Assembly: GCA_021399435.1 (NCBI GenBank)
Contig: JAJTUP010000071.1
Coordinates: 243,379 to 307,378 of the forward strand
Reading direction: 5' to 3'
Origin: Diaporthe sp. PMI_573
Taxonomy: Eukaryota > Ascomycota > Sordariomycetes > Diaporthales > Diaporthaceae
DNA: 64,000 nucleotides
Each line of letters opens with the position of its first letter. Positions within the stretch are counted from its first letter, which is position 1. A program made the translations under genes and the position numbers. Positions 12,225-21,901 of the stretch are shown one piece after another. The notes beneath the pieces are model-generated. The model saw only the letters and a list, made by a program, of their open reading frames with translations, was not told the DNA's origin and did not search any database.

Positions 12225-13618
12225 AGAAGCACACACACCCATCCATCCCCCTCTCTGCAGCAAGCCGTTGGGGGACTATTGTGGTGGTGGTTGGCTTCGG
12301 GGCCCGTGTTGGAATCTTTGCGTTTTGTTTGGTTTGTTTCTTGAAATGGAAATTTCAAATCTCTCCCGGTGTTCTGGATCTGGTTCAAGGGAAATTGCGG
12401 GTTGATAAGTTTCGGCAGAACGGGAAAGTAAATGGAAGGTGGGGAGAGGAGGGAGCAGCATGTGTGCCCGGCGTGTGCGTCTTGTGTGTGTGTGTCTGTG
12501 TGTGTGTTGTGTGTGCCTGTCTAGCCAAGTCATTCCGGGGGGTGTCGTTTGGGTTCTGGCGTCGATCTACTGGTCGGTAGAGAGGGCAAAGGAGCTGGAA
12601 TAATCCATCCCATCGAACAACATAAACAGTTTCTCCATCTGAAAGCAAAATCCTCAATCACATGTTTGGCTTGGGATGCACCCTTTTTCTCTTACTGGGA
12701 CTCGGGGAGTTTTTCTTTTGGACTCTCTTCTGGACAGTAGTACATGGGAAGGGGTCACCGGCGGTTCCACAGTGTAGGAATATATCCCCCATTTATTGGT
12801 TTCCCCCAACCCCCTTTGACCCCCGTTGCCTCGCTCCGTTGGCCAGACTGTGGGGACCTCAGGAGCTGCTTGTTGGTGGGTCTTGGTATCTTGTTTCTCC
12901 GGATCATGGCGGGACTGGGCCTGTCTGACGAAGCTAGGAGTTCAAGGGAAAGGAGCCAGGGAGGGGTAACTGGGGCTTACAAGGGGAAAGAAAGACGTGA
13001 TGGATCAATAATTAGAAAGTTCTAGAAGAGCAACGGGGTTTCCTCACTCTGGATCAAGTTAAGGGGCCAAATGCGTGGGCATGGATGGACTGATGGATGG
13101 ATGGCTGGTTGGATGGGGCATCAATTACACGGTTCCATACACATTGCACGCCACAGCACAGGGAAAGGGAAGGGAAGGGAGGACAGCAGGTTTATGGACA
13201 CATCTGCCCGAGAGAGCGGCGAACGGCTCTGTTTCAGGGCAAGGGACATGCGTTTATTTGCGTTTCTTAATAAGGATCGCTCTTCATAGGTCTTTTCCGA
13301 TTAAGTAAATCAAGAGGTCCTAAAATCAAAACACTGAGGTCATTACCTATCCAGGGAGGCATGGCATGCCCTGTTCACCTCTGCGGTGTGGTGTTCGTCT
13401 CTCTTCATCTCGCTGTCTATGTAACATCGCCATCACGGCCGTTTTCTTTTCCCTCTCGGATCTCATTTCCGCTGCCCCGTGTATATAACATGTCCATGGC
13501 CTTGACAAGGAAATATTGTGGGCAAAAAAGGCCATTCTATGTCCTTCTCTTCCTAGGAGGACGCGGGAGACCTTTTATAGGCAATTTGATGTTAGCTATC
13601 TGGGGTTTTAGTTTTACG
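12225..13618. other. Intergenic region between convergent genes, no gene seen
   Basis: Downstream flank of ccr4 and of the phosphotransferase gene, probably both 3' untranslated regions. It carries a (GT)n run at about 12483-12516 and a GGATGGATGG-type tract near 13080-13115. No open frame has domain support. Confidence 0.6.
12483..12516. repeat. (GT)n microsatellite
   Basis: Alternating GT run with two interruptions, in the 3' flank of ccr4. Confidence 0.85.
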
Positions 13619-14572
13619 TCAAGGGCAGGGTTCTCCCCACTCACCAAACGAAGAACCGCCTATCATAAAAAAGTAATGAATATGTTTCATAGCCGGAAGG
13701 TTGTGCTCAGGGAGCTTTAGTACCTCCTTGACCCAAAGCCCGGGTGCCCAATGGCTTTCGGCTAGGGCAAAAGACATGAAACTGGGAGGCAGGAACCCGG
13801 CCTGGTCGAAGTCGATAATACAAACGTCGCCAGAATCAGTAAAGATAAAGTTGCTGGCGTAGAAGTCACTATAATAGAAACGTAGGCTCCTCTCAAGGCT
13901 TACAGTCGGGGCCGTCTTGTCTCTAATGGTGGCCGCCTGGGCAGTAATTTGTGTTAGCCACGATCAGAACTGAGGTTACATTGGTAGACTGGGGGTCCCT
14001 GTGTAGTTACTTACATCGTTCAAGTGCTTCTCAAGCTTGTCGACTGATGAGTAATTGCAAAACGAAGTGTCATCCTTAAACAGAGGATGCCGGATTTGAC
14101 CACCACCAACAGGGCCAGGCGTTTGCCCTACAGGCACTGGTATTGATATAAGCAGCCTTATAGCCATTGCAATACTGTTGGTCAGAGCATTCTGTCGGGG
14201 TTCACCCCAGTCCTTCTGGTCTGCCAACTGTTGCAGCGTCTTTCCAGGGATATATTCCATGATAATATAGAACCAGTCGCCGCTCTGGAGTGTGCGGTAG
14301 ACCTCAGGGATGCAAATTCCTCTTGTCTGATCTGGTGGCATGTCCCTTAGAGCTTTGAAGACATACTCATGGTTCCGCAGCTCTGGCTGAAGTATATGTG
14401 GTAAGCCGACCTTGACGTGAGCGATGGGTTGCTGTGGGGGGAAGCCGAAGCCCGTCACAGCACTGCCGTCAGGTTTCAATTGGGGTGTCTGCGTCCAGGC
14501 GGAAATGATGTCCTCATCGCGCCAGCTCAAGGCAAGCTGCCGTTTGGATGGGGCCTGGCCGGCTGGTGGCAT
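13619..14572 (-). CDS. Protein-kinase-like / aminoglycoside phosphotransferase-fold protein
   Basis: Two exons, 14572-14015 and 13936-13619, joined in phase 0 across a 78-nt GTAAGT...CAG intron, giving 291 residues ending in TGA. The N-lobe side carries YIIMEYIPGKTLQQLADQ, the hinge region typical of fungal kinase-like/APH phosphotransferases. Exon 2 carries the catalytic loop as YYSDFYASNFIF, where the catalytic Asp and the metal-binding Asn keep D-x4-N spacing although the usual His before Asp is Tyr-Ser, and then CIIDFDQAGFLPPSFMSFAL, which matches the DFG-equivalent and the FLPPSFMSFAL tail common in this fungal group. The substrate is unknown. It lies left of the biosynthetic cluster and nothing ties it to the pathway. 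A possible further donor (GGTGAGT) near the 3' end means the extreme C-terminus could differ. Confidence 0.8.
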
Positions 14573-15712
14573 TTTGTTCTGGGTGATGTGAAGGCTGAGT
14601 GAAGGTGAGCGTCTGGCGTCAAATGGCCTCCTTTTAAATCTTGTCAGGCCGTCTATAGGGCAGTCTCCAAAAAAAGGGACCGACCAATCAGCTGCCCCCT
14701 CGTCCGATGCGGCTCACATAGATCGGAGCAGAGGCCCTGCACACACGCTTAGGAAAAATTACCTATCATATTCCTGTTCTCCCTGTGTTGGGCCTTTTTC
14801 TGGTGGACTTGATTTGCCGAAAATAGGCTGCAGCTTTCCTGTGCCCTCGAGCTGTGATGCCAACAACTACCAACAACGTGGAAGGATTCGACCCACGCCG
14901 ACTTGGCCCGCGCATCTCATCCTCTCCAGTCATATCTGCTTGTGGAACCTGACCTGAAAGTGCACCAGTACCCAGTGGAATGAAAAGTCTCGGCCATCCC
15001 AGGCCCTGGTCCCTTTAGGCCATTGCCCGGCCTTGTTCCCCTCGGGCCGTCTTATGAGAGATATCCACAATTATGTGAGGGGCTTGGGTCGTCCTATCTG
15101 CCAGTGCTGCTCACCTTCGCGCCTTAATGATCAACTGGGCCGCGTTTTCAGTGTGAGGCGGAGGCTGTCTACCCATTCTGGGCCGAGAGACTTCGCCTCT
15201 GAACCAGGCCGGCCCTGCGGCCGGGCCGCGCGCGTGACATGAAAAAAGAAATGGGGAGGTCTGCTCGTCGATAACTGTGCCGTGCACATGGGCTTCATCG
15301 GGACCGTATCATGTGCGACTTAACTCGACGTTCCTCCCTGTCTCGAGGTAGCTAGCCCCAGTGAGCCCCTCGTTGGCCGCCAGCGGCTGCAAAGATGTTG
15401 CCCTGGGTCACAGGCCGATTCCAGGACTCTCATCAGACCTCAAATGATGAGATACCATATTCTCAATTCTAAAACAAGAGCAAGATCTATACTTGGAATA
15501 CGCCCCACCAACTATTTTGACTCTATTCCCATCAGTGTTACCCATTGTAAGCACATAATCAAAGTATATAAGGCGCCTTGTGTGCCACACTTGGCTGAAT
15601 CAAATGTGTTCTCTATATCATTCTTCTTTGTCTACATCCTTACCACACTCAATTACCAATCACTAACTACCAATCTTCTTGTGCTTTTATTTCCAACTTG
15701 CATCTCTTTATC
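14573..15712. other. Intergenic region between divergent genes
   Basis: Upstream region shared by the phosphotransferase (-) and the small hypothetical gene (+). No supported gene. The right part has a TATA element and a CT/CA-rich leader belonging to the hypothetical gene. Confidence 0.6.
15565..15573 (+). promoter_or_regulatory. TATA box of the small hypothetical gene
   Basis: TATATAAGG lies 148 bp upstream of the ATG at 15713 and is followed by a pyrimidine-rich leader with CAACTTGCATC just before the start codon, a normal fungal promoter and 5' UTR layout. Inferred from pattern only. Confidence 0.5.
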
Positions 15713-16090
15713 ATGGCCGTTTCCTCTCAAACTTTCCTCAGTGAAGATCTCCATGAACCGTTTCATCCAGCCCTCGCTTCTGTTGCCGAACGGACCGTTG
15801 AACGCCTCAACGTTGAGTTCCTCATGACTGGAGGCTCAAAGCCTCATGTTGTCTTCAATCTTACCATCAATCTCCGGCCAGGCCAGAATTATACTTACAA
15901 GGGAGCCCGAGTGGAGATGGATTGGAATGTATGTGACGACGATAACGGTGATTTCAAGGTCACTGTTTTACCTTATCATGGGTCCTCGAAAAAAGCCGCT
16001 GCGGCGTTTGACTTCCCGGTCTTGAAGAAGAATAACCTTTTTATAATAATACTAGATTGTCGACTAATTGCAGCGAAATTTGCGCTCTAG
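15713..16090 (+). CDS. Small hypothetical protein, possibly altered at its C-terminus
   Basis: A 125-residue frame starts MAVSSQTFLSEDLHEPFHPALA and has balanced composition through about residue 105 (NLRPGQNYTYKGARVEMDWN and DFKVTVLPYHG look like normal folded protein). The last about 20 residues (from VLKKNN) become A+T-rich and hydrophobic, as if the original 3' end had been replaced or an intron missed. There is no signal peptide, membrane segment or family I recognise. The TATA box and leader upstream support a real gene. It stands alone between the phosphotransferase and the MITE; no function is proposed. Confidence 0.5.
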   Translation: MAVSSQTFLSEDLHEPFHPALASVAERTVERLNVEFLMTGGSKPHVVFNLTINLRPGQNYTYKGARVEMDWNVCDDDNGDFKVTVLPYHGSSKKAAAAFDFPVLKKNNLFIIILDCRLIAAKFAL

Positions 16091-17405
16091 CAACTTGTTG
16101 GGTGGCTAGGAGTTAAGCTGCAAATAAAACTCTAACCGCTGCAGTTTAGCGGCTGTCAGGCAGTGGCCACCCATCGTAACAACCTCACTTTTTTCTAGTC
16201 GAGTAGTCGATGGCGTGGGCAACATTGATCCGGTGTCTAGCGAAAATTGTGAGTTTCCTGGGTCTACAGCCAAATTTTGGTGGCACGTGCGGTTTACGGC
16301 AATTTTCAGGGGGAGGGGGCTGGACTTCGCTTGTCCCAGACAGCGATCCTTTCACACTGTTTTTGCCAGCCAGTCTCGGCCCACCCAGCTTTTCCTATCG
16401 GCTCAGTCAGTACTTAAAATTGATAGGAGGCCCCTAGTATTTAGAACTACTTTTTTAACTAAGCAAACAGTACCCTGCCTCCAAAGTTCACAATAATTTT
16501 AAGTATTTAGCTAAAATTATCTACAATTTGCCCTCTAAATTTGTTTTGAACTATAATTTATCCTTTAGCTACAATTTACTCTCTAGCTATAATTTATGTC
16601 CTCTGGCTACAATTTACAATTTATATTTTAAAGTATTGTTTAAATAGGAAAACGGCTTGAGCTGGGTGGGCCGATACTGGCTGTGTTTTTGCCGAAGCGA
16701 CGTCAACGAGGCTCCCACGCCTACCTAGTGCCTACCCTACCCAACTGAAACAACTCTTTACAGAGCTCAGGGAAAATGGGGAAATGGGGCAGCGCAGCAT
16801 GCTAGGAACTACGCGGAAATCCCAAATCTGGAGTGGAAGTGTGGGGACTGGGAGGGGAGTTGCACCATATCGTCTTGGTGTTGGTTGTGGGCTCGTACCA
16901 GAGGGAGTGGAATTGTGCTTGATACTAGTGCTCAGTTGTATGGCATGGTGCGAGAAGTGTACTGTAGTTATTCGTGGTTTTAAGGATAAGAATATGGCTT
17001 TTGACTGTAAGGATTATGCGAAGTAGTATTCAAACCATGATTACTATGAGCTCGATGAATACTGTGTTCTTGAAAGCGGAGCTTCAGCGGCACTGGGTGG
17101 AACGACATGCTAGTTGGTGACCTCACCTCCAACCGTGGGCGGAGAAGGCGGCATTGTGCGCACTATGGCGTTTGAGCAGACTATTAAACCTTCAGAGAAG
17201 TAGATATGGCTACATCATTCTGATCATGGCATGTATTGAGATATGTAGGGTATGGACCACTAGCCAAGCTACCTATGCAAAGTTGCGAGCGCAGCGAGGG
17301 GCAATGACCTAGCTATGCGGTTAAGATACGATGTAAAAGCAGAAAGGTTCACTCCAGCCCGTGTCTCCCAATTCCAAATAATATAGGACGAAATTGCTCT
17401 CCATG
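16091..17405. other. Intergenic region containing a MITE
   Basis: No supported gene. It includes the MITE listed separately and otherwise only short frames without domain support; the right end is the 3' flank of the first P450. Confidence 0.6.
16367..16683. mobile_element. Non-autonomous DNA transposon (MITE), Mutator-like by TSD length
   Basis: A 317-bp element whose ends begin CAGCCAGT and continue as an inverted repeat of about 24 bp with one mismatch (C/A at position 9), sharing TCGGCCCACCCAGCT. The repeats then carry TTTCCTA after an 8-bp gap on the right. It is flanked by an exact direct repeat TGTTTTTGC at 16358-16366 and 16684-16692 (9 bp; 10 bp if the next C is counted). Nine to ten bp favours Mutator-like elements over hAT (8 bp). 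The interior is A+T-rich with about five degenerate copies of a roughly 20-bp unit like CTACAATTTACTCTCTAG. There is no coding capacity. Confidence 0.85.
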
Positions 17406-19316
17406 CTATATCACCTTTGCTCTCACATTCTTAGTGCTCTTGGGGAACGCCCCAAAGTAGTCATAATAGAAAGCCACGTCATGCTCGTAATCAGTGTCAT
17501 GCAGCTCCATGTCGAATCCAGCTGACGGGGCGAATAGGCGGCCCAGGGTCAGGTAGATTTCCATGTTTGCCACGTCCACCCCAATGCAAGACCGCGGCCC
17601 CCGCCCAAAGTTGTTGACATACTTGCGCAAGCGCCTCCGGTCCTCCTGATTGAGCCAACGTTCCGGCTCAAAGGCGTGAGGATTAGGGAATATGTCCGGA
17701 TTGAGATAGATGTCATACAGGGAGATGGAGACGTGGACACCCTTTGGGATGACGGTGTCTCCGTACTTCATGTCGTTATTGGGGTCATACCTGGGCAGAC
17801 GGCTCGATACGGGGTGGTTCAGTCGGAACGACTCCAGTATGACGCCGGTCAGGTACGGGAGTTCGCGGAGCTCCTGGAAGCTGGGGAGTCTTCCGAGCTT
17901 CCGCTCACATTCGCCCAGCTCTTCTCTCAGTCGGGCCAGCCTTTCGGGGTGGCTCAGCAATTCGAAGGTCGCGAAGGTCATGAAAACGCCTTCTGTCTCT
18001 ATGCCCGCGTTTATGATGAGCCAGACCTCGTCCACCACTCGCCTCATTGCCTTTTCGTCCGCCGGCAGGTTCGAGTTCAGTATATGTTGCACAGCGGTTT
18101 TGAACACAACCGAGGACTCCTCCTTCGCGATGTTGCCATCAGCTTTCTCCCCCACAGCAGCAGTTGCAGCGAGGTAATCGTCTGTGATGGCCTGCATGAT
18201 CATCTGCGAGCAAGGCACGTAATTAGTGTGAAATGACGAACAGAAGACAATCCAGGGATGGGATGTTTCGCGGTACCAACTTACATTTCTAAACCGTAAG
18301 ATGCGAATTGTGCCAGGGCTGGCAGACTCAACGCCCTTGGCCCAGCGTGCGGGCGCACGTAGCACCTCAAACAGCCAGTGCCCTACTTGTCGGGTGACCA
18401 TGTTCATGCGACCAAAGGGCCTCCCAACTAAGAACATTTCGCTCTCAAGGTCCGGGACGTCCACAAACCCAAAATCGCGACCTAGACTCGTGGTACAGGT
18501 CACATCGATGGCTAAGCAGCGAAACGCATCTCCCACTACAATCATAAAATTTCATGTTATCATTGAGCAACCAGATCCGATAATTCAGTGGAGTCAAGGG
18601 GCGAGGTGTATCTTACAGGTCACAATCGCGCCAGTCCCTCGGACGGCCTTGAACCTATTGATCAATTTGTGCACCAACTCCTCATAAACCTTTTCACGGG
18701 ACATGACCATGGGAGTGGCAAAGACCGGGAGCAAGGCCTCACGGCGCATGCGGTGAAGCTCATGAGGACTGTTTCGGCCAACGAGAAAAAAGGGGTCAGC
18801 AGCTGTTTCCCGGAGAGTTACTGAGTAGTGGTGCTGCCTCCTTTGCTTACCCAGCCTGCAGGACAGTGCCTGGTGGGCCCTGAGACCTGTAGAACCATGA
18901 TGGCTTGGACGCTTTTGCCTTCATCTTGTAGGCTTCGCTCCATTCTGGGTCCCTAATGTGCACCTCCCACGGGTTAATTCGCACGATCGGGCCTATTGTG
19001 GCTTATTAGTCAGTACAACATATAAGCAAACGCCCACCCGCCAGGCTCTCACGGCCAGGAGCTTTCACTTGCCTAAGGCATCATGCATGCGATTAATCTC
19101 GACCCAGTATCGACCGCCGCCTTCTTTGAAAATGTCGAAGTAGGCTTCGTAGGCAAATGTGAGGGCAGCAAGAATGGGACCGGGAAAGCGGGCGGCAGGG
19201 CAAAAGAAGAGGCGATAGATGGCAACGGAAACTACAAAGGTGATAGCTGACAGCAAGAATGCACTCGGCCACGATAGAGCTGACAGCGGGCTGGTGTTCG
19301 GTGTTGTGAGATCCAT
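17406..19316 (-). CDS. Cytochrome P450 monooxygenase (cluster P450 no. 1)
   Basis: Five exons: 19316-19073, 18992-18851, 18768-18617, 18535-18285 and 18203-17406. The introns are 80-82 nt, the frame holds throughout, and the product has 528 residues. The first intron uses a GC donor (GCAAGT). An N-terminal membrane anchor (FLLSAITFVVSVAIYRLFF) precedes the FPGP hinge. Later motifs are the I-helix AGIETEG, K-helix ESFRLNHP (ExxR), PERW, and the haem loop FGRGPRSCIG with its Cys ligand, so the enzyme looks intact and ER-anchored. The GPIVRINPWEVHIRDP block resembles fungal CYPs such as the trichodiene-oxygenase group. It is divergent from the enoyl reductase gene and probably oxidises the PKS-NRPS product, for example at the amino-acid-derived ring or the polyketide chain. 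An upstream in-frame ATG at 19364 would add 16 residues; 19316 gives the more usual start. Confidence 0.92.
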
Positions 19317-20392
19317 GGCGAATATGCTGCTCTGCGCTTCACTGCTTCGGGCTGTGTCTCTCACTCTGTGCCTCCACGCTGTCTTGGATGCATCGCAACA
19401 GGGTGTAAAGAGAAGCCCCTGGCGTAATAAAGCAGGTCAGTAAGCAGCCCCAGGAAAAGCTGCCCACGCATTGACTTTTCAGTACACGATTTCCTCCCGC
19501 CTCACGAGGGCTAGTATGGTTCACGCCTCATGCAAGTGTAATGATAACCCACCGCCCTTCAAACGACTCGCGCTGTAAGGTTTTGGTCCCTGGCTTGGCG
19601 CCCGTGTCATGACGGGGAAGATGTGCGCGATGGAATGATAGGAATAGAAAGATTGCATCCACACCCAGGAGGCGCCACTCGTTCCACAGTATCCAACCCC
19701 ACCTGTTCCAGAGTTGAAGTTGGAGCCGACAACAAGGGCAGACATGAGCCCTGCCGTTGCGAGTCGCGCGCGCGGACAATGGAGATTCGTGTCGGCCCGC
19801 TGCCAATTTGTAAGAGTCAGCAATCAGGGTACATCCGAGAGGTTAATCGACTTTCGGACGGTATCTTATAAGAAGTTTTTAAGCTTTTCGGGCCAACGGG
19901 TACAGGTGGAGCGTGCCGGCGACCCCGGCCAATATAACAGAGGTGCCGAGCCTCCATTATCTGTACAGTGTGTTGGGACTGTGTAGTTACATTTCTGCCC
20001 ATACTCCGATCATACATAGCAACGATCTACAAAATGTTGAACCCACCGCTGCGCCGGAAACTAAAACATCTATATAGGGGTTTGCACTTGTCTCCGTTGA
20101 ATTACAAACTGACGGAGCTGACTCGCATTGACTCTTTAGACCCGGACAACTGGAGTCGCCCAGAATAGTATCTCGCATTCAGTATCTCACTTAATCCCAG
20201 AAACGGGTTGCTCTATGGCTGCATTCTTCTGTCGTTGTTCTGGATTATAGAAGCGGATAAGCTGAAGTCGATGTGTATTACTAGTAGTGTGGATTATCAA
20301 TTCCTCAGTCGACTCCAGGGACTATTGTCCCTACCACATTTCACACCTAGATCACCAGGGGGGCAAAAGAAATTCCTGCCACAAAGTTCACC
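19317..20392. promoter_or_regulatory. Bidirectional upstream region between P450-1 and the enoyl reductase
   Basis: 1.08 kb separates the two divergent start codons. A TATATAGG sequence near 20071 could serve the enoyl reductase (about 320 bp upstream). No gene is seen. The head-to-head arrangement suggests shared control, but no transcription-factor site can be assigned. Confidence 0.45.
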
Positions 20393-21526
20393 ATGACCGA
20401 TATTAGTTCTCTCCCGGCCTCCCAGGCTGCACTCAAGGTGGTCGGGTCCAACGACCTTGCGGTTGCTCCCGATGCTGCCCTACCCGCACTAGAGCCGACC
20501 GAGGTGCTCGTGCGAGTAGCCTGTATATCTATCAACCAGGTCGACAGCAAGTCGGCAGACTTATCACCCACGCCCGGCGCAACGAGCGGCACTGATTTCT
20601 CCGGGGTCGTGGCTGCCCTCGGCGCCGACGTCGACACTGACAAGTGGCACATTGGCGACCGCGTCATGGGTGGCATCTTTGGAAACAACCCCCTTCGCCG
20701 GGACAATGGTGCCTTTGCCGAGTACGTGGCGGTCCCAGAAAAGCTGCTCTGGCACGTCCCTGCCGCCATGGATTTCGCAACGGCCGCCTCGATGCCGGCG
20801 GCCCTGGCCACCGTCGGCCTGTGTCTGTTTCGGTACCTCGAGATACCCATGCCAGATGCCAACGGACTCCTGAAGCTTGCATCATCCGGGGAGGATGGGA
20901 CCACCAAGTACAATCCGACCTACGTGCTGATCTACGGCGGCGGCACCGCAACGGGCGCTATGGCCATACAGGTCCTAAGGCTCCTGGGCCTGGCACCCAT
21001 CACGACATGCTCCCCAGCATCGGCGCAGCGGTCCGTCGAGCTGGGCGCCTCGGCAACATTTGACTACCGCTCCCCAAACTGCGGGACCGAGGTGCTCGAG
21101 CACACGGCGGGGTCCCTCGCCCTGGCGCTGGATTGCATTTCCAGCTCCGACTCGATGGCGTGTTGCTACATGGCGCTGGGCCCCGCGGGAGGGCGGTACG
21201 TGGCGCTCGACCCGTTCCCCCTGCGCGGGCACACACGGCGCAGCGTCCAGCCCGACTGGATCTGCAGCTACACCATCTTCGGCCGCGATATCGCCTGGGC
21301 GCCGCCATTCGACCTCGACGCCCGCATGGATGACAGGGCTACCGCGGAGGAGTGGTACGTCCTTGCCCAGCGGCTGCTGGACGACGGCATGGTCGTGCCG
21401 CAGCCCCTGGAGGTGCGTGGTGGTGGGCTTGCTGCGGTCGGTGCGGGAATGAATGAGGTTCTCAAGGGGAAGATTAAGGGCAAGAAGCTTGTTTATCCTG
21501 TTGCTGAGCAGTTGTGTGCGGCTTGA
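20393..21526 (+). CDS. Trans-acting enoyl reductase of the PKS-NRPS (LovC/TenC-type MDR)
   Basis: A single-exon 377-residue protein of the zinc-free medium-chain dehydrogenase/reductase family. The N-terminal GroES-like part has VRVACISINQVD and SGTDFSGVV. The NADPH-binding Rossmann motif is YGGGTATGAMAIQVLRLLG, the form typical of stand-alone enoyl reductases serving fungal PKS-NRPSs. The length matches LovC-like proteins. In this family the enzyme docks on the megasynthase and reduces the ACP-bound alpha,beta-enoyl intermediate in selected cycles. The neighbouring PKS-NRPS has no functional ER, which fits. The gene converges with the PKS-NRPS (375 bp between stops) and diverges from P450-1. 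No frameshift or missing motif is seen. Confidence 0.93.
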   Translation: MTDISSLPASQAALKVVGSNDLAVAPDAALPALEPTEVLVRVACISINQVDSKSADLSPTPGATSGTDFSGVVAALGADVDTDKWHIGDRVMGGIFGNNPLRRDNGAFAEYVAVPEKLLWHVPAAMDFATAASMPAALATVGLCLFRYLEIPMPDANGLLKLASSGEDGTTKYNPTYVLIYGGGTATGAMAIQVLRLLGLAPITTCSPASAQRSVELGASATFDYRSPNCGTEVLEHTAGSLALALDCISSSDSMACCYMALGPAGGRYVALDPFPLRGHTRRSVQPDWICSYTIFGRDIAWAPPFDLDARMDDRATAEEWYVLAQRLLDDGMVVPQPLEVRGGGLAAVGAGMNEVLKGKIKGKKLVYPVAEQLCAA

Positions 21527-21901
21527 CGTAGAGGGAGTATTTCTTTCTCGGGCGATTGTACATTAGGTCTGAATACACCGATGATTTTATATAATTAGGA
21601 ACAGTAAATCACACAACTCGGTCATCAAGTTAAAAGATATCGGCTCTTTCTTTCTGCCTTGCTATCCCTGCTGATGGTTGTCGTACCATTGGGGCGGTGC
21701 GATGTCTCTAAGTTGTAGCTGTGGAGGGTCATGGAAGCATAATGACATCTGGACAAGGATGACTTGATTGTGCTTGCATGAGACGATGTCCAAAAGACTT
21801 ATAGGTACAACATTAAAATTCAAATTTAGTCTAATCATCAACGACAATTAAATACAGCCCAGAGTTCATGTATATACAGACAATAAGAATCACAACAAGG
21901 C
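21527..21901. other. Short intergenic stretch between convergent ER and PKS-NRPS genes
   Basis: 375 bp, A+T-rich, presumably two overlapping 3' untranslated regions. No gene seen. Confidence 0.6.

Noticed and set aside
16100..16180. Short inverted repeat GTTGGGTGGC / GCCACCC...AACAAC
   Set aside because: The arms match only over about 7-8 bp with different flanking sequence and there is no direct repeat outside them; not separable from chance.
17676..18236. Plus-strand open frame of 186 codons
   Set aside because: Complement of the P450-1 C-terminal exons; no domain and no independent splice signals.
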